The translations under genes and the position numbers were made by a program. This document shows positions 58,376 through 64,000 of a DNA stretch of 64,000 nt, one piece after another. Origin of the DNA: Buttiauxella sp. A111 (lineage in GTDB: Bacteria > Pseudomonadota > Gammaproteobacteria > Enterobacterales > Enterobacteriaceae); NCBI RefSeq assembly GCF_014189855.1, contig NZ_BJFN01000006.1, forward strand, positions 1 through 64,000, in the 5' to 3' direction. Numbering within the stretch: position 1 is the first letter of the stretch; the number at the start of each line of letters is the position of its first letter. The notes under the pieces were generated by a model. That model ran no database searches. It was given only the letters and a program-made list of their open reading frames with translations, and had not been told where the DNA came from.

Positions 58376-58699
58376 TCAGGCGTGATGACGATAGTCAGTT
58401 GGCGTGCGGTCAAACTCACGGCGAAACACGCGTGAGAAAGTCTGCTGAGAGACATAACCGTAATCCATCGCGATATCAAAAATCGGGCGTCGGGTGTTGC
58501 GTAACTCTTTCGCCGCCATCAACAAACGGCGCTGCCGAATATATTCACCCAGAGTTTGGCGCTTCACGGTACGGAACATCCTTTGCAGATACCATTTTGA
58601 ATAACCAGATTTTTTTGCCACAACATCAATGTTCAGCGGTTGATCAATATGATCGTCAATCCATTCAGTCAAAGTTTGAATAATATCCTGATGTGCCAT
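58376..58699 (-). CDS. soxS: Superoxide response regulator SoxS
   Basis: 107-residue single-domain AraC-type activator, as in E. coli. Two HTH motifs: LNIDVVAKKSGYSKWYLQRM and RPIFDIAMDYGYVSQQTFSR. It activates the superoxide/redox-stress regulon. Divergent from soxR, whose operator lies in its promoter. Confidence 0.97.
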   Translation of the reverse strand: MAHQDIIQTLTEWIDDHIDQPLNIDVVAKKSGYSKWYLQRMFRTVKRQTLGEYIRQRRLLMAAKELRNTRRPIFDIAMDYGYVSQQTFSRVFRREFDRTPTDYRHHA

Positions 58700-58746
58700 A
58701 AGCCTTCCCCAAGCCCGATTACAATTAGCAGGTTTTGTTGGCAGCG

Positions 58747-58777
58747 AGTATAATTCCTCAAGTTAACTTAAGGTAAA
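58747..58777 (-). promoter_or_regulatory. soxS promoter with SoxR operator
   Basis: On the minus strand TTTACC and TATACT are 19 bases apart, the long spacing typical of MerR-type promoters. Between them lies CCTCAAGTTAACTTAAGG (58756-58773), a near-perfect palindrome equal to the SoxR site but for one base. SoxR would untwist it when oxidised. Confidence 0.93.
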
Positions 58778-58784
58778 GACCATT

Positions 58785-59240
58785 TTGGAAAAGAAATCAC
58801 CCCGATTTAAATCTTTGCTAAGCCCTGGTGAAGTTGCGAAGCGCAGTGGTGTGGCGGTTTCTGCGTTGCACTTTTATGAAAGCAAAGGACTCATCAAAAG
58901 CGTACGTAACAGTGGAAACCAACGGCGCTACACGCGTGATGTGCTGCGAAACGTGGCAATCATTAAAATTGCGCAGCGCATTGGCATTCCACTGGCGACG
59001 ATTGGTGAAGAGTTTGGTGTGCTACCTGACGGGCATAAAATTAATAAAAACGACTGGAAAAAGATGTCGTCGCAATGGCGCGAAGAACTCGAGCGGCGCA
59101 TTCATACGCTAACGGCTTTGCGCGATGAACTGGATGGCTGCATTGGTTGCGGCTGTCTGTCCGGTGCCGATTGTCCCTTACGCAATCCGGGTGACGCGTT
59201 GGGTGAGCAGGGGACGGGCGCGCGTCTTCTGGAAGAGTAA
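58785..59240 (+). CDS. soxR: Redox-sensing activator SoxR
   Basis: 151-residue MerR-family [2Fe-2S] sensor (E. coli 154). [22 protein letters not shown] near residue 15; cluster cysteines 119, 122, 124 and 130 in [12 protein letters not shown]. The conserved N-terminus MEKK fixes the start at TTG 58785, an unusual codon; AAGG is 11 bases upstream. No ATG is available nearby. The C-terminal DEQN tail of E. coli is shortened. Confidence 0.95.
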   Translation: MEKKSPRFKSLLSPGEVAKRSGVAVSALHFYESKGLIKSVRNSGNQRRYTRDVLRNVAIIKIAQRIGIPLATIGEEFGVLPDGHKINKNDWKKMSSQWREELERRIHTLTALRDELDGCIGCGCLSGADCPLRNPGDALGEQGTGARLLEE

Positions 59241-59310
59241 AAATGGCGGGTGGATATCGCTGCGCTAAGCCGTGTCACTCAGCAAGAATGAAAATTCATT
59301 TATTGATAGA

Positions 59311-59345
59311 AAAACTAAAGCGCCAAACATCGGCGCTTTAGTTTT
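59311..59345. terminator. Bidirectional terminator after soxR
   Basis: AAAACTAAAGCGCC / GGCGCTTTAGTTTT, 14-bp perfect stem with loop AAACATC and A/T runs on both sides, 70 bases after soxR. In E. coli a small RNA (RyjA) is encoded opposite the soxR 3' end, and this hairpin could end such a transcript; I cannot confirm one here. Confidence 0.88.
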
Positions 59346-59491
59346 TCCCGGTCTTTGTCTTTCGATCTATCCCGCTTTTCGCAAGGAGGGTTTCCCCCGA
59401 CATCAGCGTCCCTCAATCACACATTCTCAGGAGGTTCCGGATTGCACTGACAATTTAAGTGTAGATCCCCTTCGCCAGGTTTCAAGGCTAT

Positions 59492-59579
59492 TTGAGTATT
59501 TTTTGTACACTTCTAATACTTCACTTTTTGCCCATTTACCTATAGTTAACTCATCTTGTTAAACAGAAGGTTAACTCAT
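59492..59579 (+). promoter_or_regulatory. Candidate GST promoter with direct repeats
   Basis: TTGAGT (59492-59497) and AATACT (59515-59520) at 17-bp spacing. Downstream, GTTAACTCAT occurs twice (59545-59554 and 59570-59579), 25 bases apart, with a GTTAAAC between. The second copy runs into the start codon. The remainder of the 337-base gap from soxR holds only the terminator. Confidence 0.4.
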
Positions 59580-60246
59580 GCTTATCGTCCATCATCTCAA
59601 TAACTCTCGCTCACAGCGTATTTTATGGATGCTTGAGGAGCTGCAGGTGCCGTACCAGATTATTCGTTATCAACGCGAATCCACCATGCTGGCACCCGAG
59701 TCATTAAAAGCTGTGCACCCGTTGGGTAAGTCACCGGTGGTGGAAGATAACGGCAACATCCTCGCGGAGTCGGGCGCAATCATTGAATACCTGCAAGAAA
59801 CCTACGATCTCGAAAGTCGCTACAAACCAATTTCCAGCGAAGAAAAGCTGCGTTATCGCTTTTGGCTGCATTACGCCGAAGGATCGTTAATGCCACTGTT
59901 AATGATGAAACTGGTGTTCGGCAGTCTGGGGAAAGAACCTGTGCCGTGGTTGCTGCGTCCGGTGGGTAATTTATTGGGGCAGGGAGTGCAAAAGGCTTAT
60001 CTGAACAAACAGATTATGACTCATGCGCGTTATCTCGAAGATTCACTGCAAAAAAATCCATGGTTTGCAGGTCAGGCCTTCAGTGCGGCGGATATTCAAA
60101 TGAGTTTTCCGGTCGTCGCTTTACTGTCTCGCGGCGGCATCAACGATTTACCCAATCTGCAAAATTGGTTTGATAAAGTACAACAACGACCGGCCTGGCT
60201 GCGAGCAATTCAGCAGGGGGGGCCGTTCGAAATCCCTGGCGGCTAA
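59578..60246 (+). CDS. Glutathione S-transferase family protein
   Basis: 222-residue soluble protein. N-terminal thioredoxin-like domain (HHLNNSRSQRILWMLEEL; HPLGKSPVVEDNG with the cis-Pro; LAESGAIIEYL), then an all-helical C-terminal domain with FSAADIQMSFPV. Ser in NNSRSQR is the likely catalytic residue. GAAGG is seven bases upstream. It lies between soxR and ghxP, as in Salmonella from memory; a detoxification role is likely, with substrate unknown. Confidence 0.93.
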   Translation: MLIVHHLNNSRSQRILWMLEELQVPYQIIRYQRESTMLAPESLKAVHPLGKSPVVEDNGNILAESGAIIEYLQETYDLESRYKPISSEEKLRYRFWLHYAEGSLMPLLMMKLVFGSLGKEPVPWLLRPVGNLLGQGVQKAYLNKQIMTHARYLEDSLQKNPWFAGQAFSAADIQMSFPVVALLSRGGINDLPNLQNWFDKVQQRPAWLRAIQQGGPFEIPGG

Positions 60247-60441
60247 ATACCCTTCGTCTTTCAAGTTGCCTTTTTGTTGGCTTCCTCGCTCACCCCAGTC
60301 ACTTACTTGTGTAAGCTCCTGGGGATTAATGAGAGACTCCTGTCTCTCACCGGAGGCCAGCCTTTGGCTGGTCAAATTCGTTCCCGACGAATTTGTCACT
60401 ACGTCGCCGCCGCAATGCAACTCGAAATCCATTGGGTATGC
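60247..60441. repeat. Extended family A element with three extra hairpins
   Basis: Starts at the base after the GST stop (ATACCCTTCGTCTTTCAAG) and ends GCAACTCGAAATCCATTGGG. The left half and centre (CCCCAGTCACTTACTTGTGT) match the copy at 62172. The right half carries an insert with three perfect hairpins: GAGAGAC/GTCTCTC (60331-60348), CCAGCC/GGCTGG (60357-60371) and AAATTCGT/ACGAATTT (60374-60394). Confidence 0.88.
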
Positions 60442-60522
60442 AAATTAACGTATCGAAAAATCCTATGAGTCAGGAAAATTCATTACCGGTATCTTGCATC
60501 ATTGTTGCTAAATTGCGCATCG

Positions 60523-60710
60523 ACGATAACGTTTGCGCACGGGGTGGCGATAATTTAGCCAGCCAACGCGTTTTTCAGCAAAAAGCGGCAAAGTTCGGTT
60601 GAAAATCCATGTAAGAAGGCCGGATAATCGTTTGCCTTAATATTTACACCCAGTTTGTATACGCGGAGTTAAACGTTTGCTTTTTTTGTGACGCCCCTTT
60701 TTGTCACAAA
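60523..60710 (+). promoter_or_regulatory. ghxP upstream region with PurR-like boxes
   Basis: The 380 bases between the repeat and ghxP contain no convincing gene. ACGATAACGTTTGCGC (60523-60538) matches 13 of 16 bases of the PurR consensus ACGCAAACGTTTGCGT, and AGTTAAACGTTTGCTT (60667-60682) matches 12. TTTGTGAC-N10-GTCACAAA (60685-60710) is a perfect 8-bp dyad just downstream, as operator or RNA hairpin. Confidence 0.55.
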
Positions 60711-60821
60711 TGCAGCACAGGGATTGATTCGTAGTATTTTAGAATTTGAACGTTTAATCAGCAGTGGATTGTCCACCACGTATACCGACGTAATCATAAA
60801 AATCTCAGGGGATTTTTCACT

Positions 60822-62171
60822 ATGTCTAATCATTCTCCGCGTGCAACCGGCGGTCTTGATGCCTGGTTCAAAATATCTGCACGTGGCAGTACCGTTCGTC
60901 AGGAAGTTGTGGCGGGTTTAACCACTTTCCTTGCGATGGTGTACTCCGTGATCGTCGTTCCGGGCATGCTCGGTAAAGCAGGTTTCCCTCCTGCGGCGGT
61001 CTTTGTGGCAACTTGCCTGGTCGCCGGTGTTGGCTCACTTGTCATGGGCCTTTGGGCAAACCTGCCGCTGGCAATTGGTTGTGCCATTTCACTGACGGCT
61101 TTTACCGCATTCAGTCTGGTATTGGGCCAACACATCAGCGTGCCTGTTGCGCTGGGCGCAGTATTCCTGATGGGTGTGCTGTTCACCATCATCTCCGCGA
61201 CCGGCATTCGTAGCTGGATTTTGCGTAACTTACCGATGGGTGTTGCGCATGGTACTGGCATCGGTATCGGCCTGTTCCTGCTGCTGATCGCTGCAAACGG
61301 TGTCGGCCTGGTTATCAAAAACCCACTGGATGGTCTGCCTGTCGCACTCGGCCATTTCGCCAGCTTCCCTGTCATCATGTCTTTGATTGGCCTGGCGGTG
61401 ATTATTGGTCTGGAAAAACTGAAAGTCCCTGGCGGCATTTTGCTGACCATTATCGGTATTTCTATTTTCGGTCTGATCTTCGACCCATCTGTACATTTCT
61501 CTGGCATCTTCGCAATGCCATCGCTGAAAGATGAAGCGGGTAACTCGCTGATTGGTAGCCTGGATATTATGGGCGCACTGAATCCGGTGGTGTTGCCAAG
61601 CGTTCTGGCGTTGGTGATGACGGCGGTATTCGATGCAACTGGCACCATCCGTGCTGTTGCAGGCCAGGCAAATCTGCTGGATAAAGACGGTCAAATCATT
61701 GATGGCGGCAAAGCGCTGACCACCGACTCCTTGAGCTCCGTGTTCTCAGGCCTGGTGGGTGCAGCTCCAGCAGCGGTATATATCGAGTCTGCGGCAGGTA
61801 CTGCGGCGGGTGGTAAAACCGGCCTGACAGCCATCACCGTTGGTGTGCTGTTCCTGCTGATTCTGTTCCTTTCTCCGCTTTCTTACCTTGTTCCTGCATA
61901 CGCAACCGCTCCGGCGCTGATGTACGTGGGTCTGCTGATGCTGAGCAACGTTGCCAAAATCGACTTCGCAGATTTCGTTGATGCAATGGCTGGCCTGATT
62001 ACCGCGGTATTCATCGTGCTGACCTGTAACATCGTTACCGGCATCATGATTGGTTTTGCCTCACTGGTGATTGGACGCATCGTATCGGGTGAATGGCGCA
62101 AGCTGAATATCGGTACCGTAGTCATCGCTATCGCATTAGTCGCGTTCTATGCGGGCGGCTGGGCCATTTAA
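60822..62171 (+). CDS. ghxP: Guanine/hypoxanthine permease GhxP
   Basis: 449-residue inner-membrane purine importer of the AzgA-like NCS2 family, same length as E. coli GhxP (YjcD). About 12-14 helices; the purine-binding regions [19 protein letters not shown] and [12 protein letters not shown] are present. Two PurR-like boxes lie upstream, in keeping with purine repression. The start has AGGGGA upstream. A family A element begins one base after the stop. Confidence 0.95.
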   Translation: MSNHSPRATGGLDAWFKISARGSTVRQEVVAGLTTFLAMVYSVIVVPGMLGKAGFPPAAVFVATCLVAGVGSLVMGLWANLPLAIGCAISLTAFTAFSLVLGQHISVPVALGAVFLMGVLFTIISATGIRSWILRNLPMGVAHGTGIGIGLFLLLIAANGVGLVIKNPLDGLPVALGHFASFPVIMSLIGLAVIIGLEKLKVPGGILLTIIGISIFGLIFDPSVHFSGIFAMPSLKDEAGNSLIGSLDIMGALNPVVLPSVLALVMTAVFDATGTIRAVAGQANLLDKDGQIIDGGKALTTDSLSSVFSGLVGAAPAAVYIESAAGTAAGGKTGLTAITVGVLFLLILFLSPLSYLVPAYATAPALMYVGLLMLSNVAKIDFADFVDAMAGLITAVFIVLTCNIVTGIMIGFASLVIGRIVSGEWRKLNIGTVVIAIALVAFYAGGWAI

Positions 62172-62290
62172 TCTTCATACTTCACGTTGCAGCTGCGTTG
62201 GCTGCACTCACTCACCCCAGTCACTTACTTGTGTAAGCTCCTGGGGATGAGTTCCTTTGCCGCCTTGCTGCAACGCGAATTATTTTGATT
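62172..62290. repeat. Full-length family A element after ghxP
   Basis: TCTTCATACTTCACGTTGCA to CTGCAACGCGAATTATTTTG, with central CCCCAG-ACTTAC-TTGT-GTAAGC-CTGGGG hairpin and GCGTTGGCTGCACTCACTC. About 119 bases, the best-preserved long copy and close in sequence to the left half of the 60247 copy. Confidence 0.9.
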
Positions 62291-62424
62291 AAAAGATTTT
62301 TAGAACACTCCGTCTAAAACCACTTCAAGTCTTTTCCTGTTTCCTTCCGGTGTATAAAGTTGTTTTATGATAAGAACAACATCCTGCAAAAAGGGTTTCA
62401 CAAAACACCGCGACTAAGGAAAGC

Positions 62425-64000
62425 ATGGAAATCTTCTTTACTATTCTCATCATGACCCTTGTGGTTTCTTTGTCTGGGGTTGCGACACGTATGCTGCCAT
62501 TCCAGATCCCGCTCCCGTTAATGCAGATAGCGATAGGTGCGGTGCTCGCCTGGCCGCACTTCGGTTTGCATGTCGATTTCAACCCGGAACTGTTTCTGGT
62601 GCTGTTTATTCCACCGTTGCTGTTTGCCGATGGCTGGAAAACCCCGACAAACGAATTTCTCCATCATGGGCGCGAAATCATCGGCCTTGCGCTGGTTCTG
62701 GTGCTGGTCACCGTCGTCGGTATTGGCTTCCTGATTTATGCTGTGGTGCCGGGGATCCCGTTAATTCCTGCATTTGCGCTGGCGGCGGTGCTCTCGCCGA
62801 CAGATGCCGTGGCGCTTTCGGGCATCGTCGGAGAAGGGCGTATTCCGAAGAAAATCATGGGGATCTTGCAGGGCGAAGCGCTAATGAACGACGCTTCCGG
62901 CCTGGTTTCGTTGAAAATGGCCGTGGCGGTTGCCGTGGGTACGATGGTGTTTAGCGTCGGCGGGGCAACATTTGAGTTCTTCAAAGTGGCAATTGGCGGC
63001 CTGCTGGCGGGGATAGCCGTGAGCTGGCTCTACGGCAAATCGTTACGTCTGATGAGCCGCTGGAGCGGTGACGAACCCGCCACGCAAATCCTGTTGCTGT
63101 TACTGCTGCCATTCGCGTCTTACCTGATTGCGGAACACATCGGCGTTTCCGGCATTCTGGCGGCGGTTGCCGCCGGGATGACCATCACCCGTTCTGGCGT
63201 GTTGCGCAGTGCGCCGCTGGCAATGCGCCTGCGTGCAAACAGCGTCTGGGCAATGCTCGAGTTTGTGTTTAACGGCATGGTGTTCTTGCTGTTAGGCCTG
63301 CAATTACCCGGCATCATGAAGACGTCTATTGCGGCGGCAAACGCGGATCCGAACGTAGAATTGTGGATGCTGTTTGTCGATGTCGGGCTTATCTATTTCG
63401 CCCTGATTGGCGTGCGTTTCTTGTGGCTGTGGTCGATGAAACGCATCAGTTTACGCTTTATGAAAAAACGTCCGCTGGAGTTCGGCTCTTACACTATGCG
63501 CGAGTTGGGCATTGCCTCGTTTGCTGGTGTGCGCGGGGCTATTACCCTTGCCGGTGTGTTATCCATTCCGCTGCTGTTAGGTGACGGAACGCCATTCCCG
63601 GCGCGTTATGAGCTTATCTTCCTCGCGGCAGGCGTGATTCTTTTCTCACTGTTTACCGGGGTTATCATGTTGCCGATTTTGCTGCGCAATGTGGAAGTTC
63701 CTGATAAGTCGGTGGCACGCCAGGAAGAGCGAGTTGCCCGTGCGGCAACGGCAGAAGTCGCGATTACCGCGATTGAGAAAATGGAAGAACGCCTGCAATC
63801 TGACGTTAATGAGAACCTCGATGATCAGTTGCTCAAAGAGGTAAGTTCACGCGTGATAGGGAACTTGCGCCGTCGGGCTGATGGGCGAAATGACATGGAA
63901 AGCAGTGAACTGGAAGAGAACCTTGAGCGCCGTTTCCGTCTTGCCGCATTACGTGCCGAGCGTGCAGAGCTTTACCATTTACGCGCGACGCAGAAAATCA
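62425..64000 (+). CDS. yjcE: CPA1-family Na+/H+ antiporter YjcE, partial
   Basis: The gene runs off the window: 525 codons are visible of about 549 in E. coli. ATG 62425 with AAGGA five bases upstream. Twelve or so helices with LSPTDAVALSGIVGEGRIP and GEALMNDASGLVSLK, the exchange-site blocks of CPA1 antiporters, then a cytoplasmic helical tail (about 430 on) rich in Arg/Glu. The RCK-like domain of the antiporter at 17844-19649 is lacking, so they are different subfamilies. Confidence 0.95.
   Translation, partial: MEIFFTILIMTLVVSLSGVATRMLPFQIPLPLMQIAIGAVLAWPHFGLHVDFNPELFLVLFIPPLLFADGWKTPTNEFLHHGREIIGLALVLVLVTVVGIGFLIYAVVPGIPLIPAFALAAVLSPTDAVALSGIVGEGRIPKKIMGILQGEALMNDASGLVSLKMAVAVAVGTMVFSVGGATFEFFKVAIGGLLAGIAVSWLYGKSLRLMSRWSGDEPATQILLLLLLPFASYLIAEHIGVSGILAAVAAGMTITRSGVLRSAPLAMRLRANSVWAMLEFVFNGMVFLLLGLQLPGIMKTSIAAANADPNVELWMLFVDVGLIYFALIGVRFLWLWSMKRISLRFMKKRPLEFGSYTMRELGIASFAGVRGAITLAGVLSIPLLLGDGTPFPARYELIFLAAGVILFSLFTGVIMLPILLRNVEVPDKSVARQEERVARAATAEVAITAIEKMEERLQSDVNENLDDQLLKEVSSRVIGNLRRRADGRNDMESSELEENLERRFRLAALRAERAELYHLRATQKI

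Noticed and set aside
58276-58683. 135-codon plus-strand frame opposite soxS
   Set aside because: Begins inside the CRP site and is antisense to soxS; a shadow.
59272-59562. 96-codon frame after soxR
   Set aside because: Runs straight through a 14-bp terminator stem and has no coding character.
60148-60432. Minus-strand frame across the GST end and repeat
   Set aside because: Made largely of repeat sequence and antisense GST codons.
60465-60602. 45-codon open frame before ghxP starting MSQENSLPVS
   Set aside because: No Shine-Dalgarno and it overlaps a PurR-like box; no recognised homology.

Overview
The window is a piece of an enterobacterial chromosome (Enterobacteriaceae in the narrow sense). 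It opens in the 3' end of a 5S rRNA gene and then follows the order known from the 90-92 min region of Escherichia coli: metA-aceBAK-iclR-metH-yjbB-rluF-yjbD-lysC-pgi-yjbEFGH-psiE-malGFE/malK-lamB-malM-ubiCA-plsB-dgkA-lexA-dinF-yjbJ-zur-dusA-qorA-dnaB-alr-tyrB-aphA-yjbR-uvrA-ssb-yjcB-soxSR-ghxP-yjcE. Most proteins have the same length as their E. coli counterparts. It is not E. coli itself. From memory of the K-12 map, yjaA, yjaB, arpA, pepE, xylE, yjbI, yjbL/M, pspG, yjbQ and yjcC are missing. Non-K-12 genes are present: a BASS-family transporter, a CPA1 antiporter, a small lipoprotein, a cupin, a TraF-like outer-membrane protein, an M20 hydrolase with a solute-binding protein, and a GST. I cannot fix the genus from sequence alone.

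Layout. 0.3-13 kb: methionine synthesis (metA, metH) around the glyoxylate-bypass operon aceBAK and its repressor iclR, then yjbB and a lipoprotein. 13-21.5 kb: rluF, yjbD, a BASS transporter, lysC with its lysine riboswitch, a CPA1 antiporter and pgi. 22-26 kb: the yjbEFGH exopolysaccharide-type operon and psiE. 26-34 kb: the divergent maltose regulon malEFG / malK-lamB-malM. 34-46.5 kb: ubiquinone synthesis (ubiCA), lipid genes plsB and dgkA, SOS genes lexA and dinF, yjbJ, zur, a cupin, a TraF-like barrel, dusA and qorA. 46.6-55.6 kb: dnaB, alr, tyrB, aphA, yjbR, and uvrA/ssb sharing an SOS box. 55.8-64 kb: an M20 amidohydrolase plus solute-binding protein pair, yjcB, soxS/soxR, a GST, ghxP and the start of yjcE.

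The coding content is mostly core housekeeping. The most notable structure is in the gaps. Two families of short palindromic repeats occupy them. Family A is a MITE-like element of about 115 bp with about 60 bp mini versions, ending in CTTCAAGTTG-type inverted repeats. Family B is a GC-rich CCCTCACCC...CTCTCCC hairpin set found as two or three units. Both families sit almost directly behind stop codons. They appear to have been co-opted: a family A copy seems to supply the last codons and stop of aceK, another ends in the Shine-Dalgarno of dinF, a family B copy ends in the Shine-Dalgarno of aceK, and a degenerate family A copy lies in the lysC leader. Family B also occupies the malE-malF and aceA-aceK gaps, where E. 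coli carries unrelated REP sequences. I found no phage, integrase, transposase, CRISPR array or defence system.
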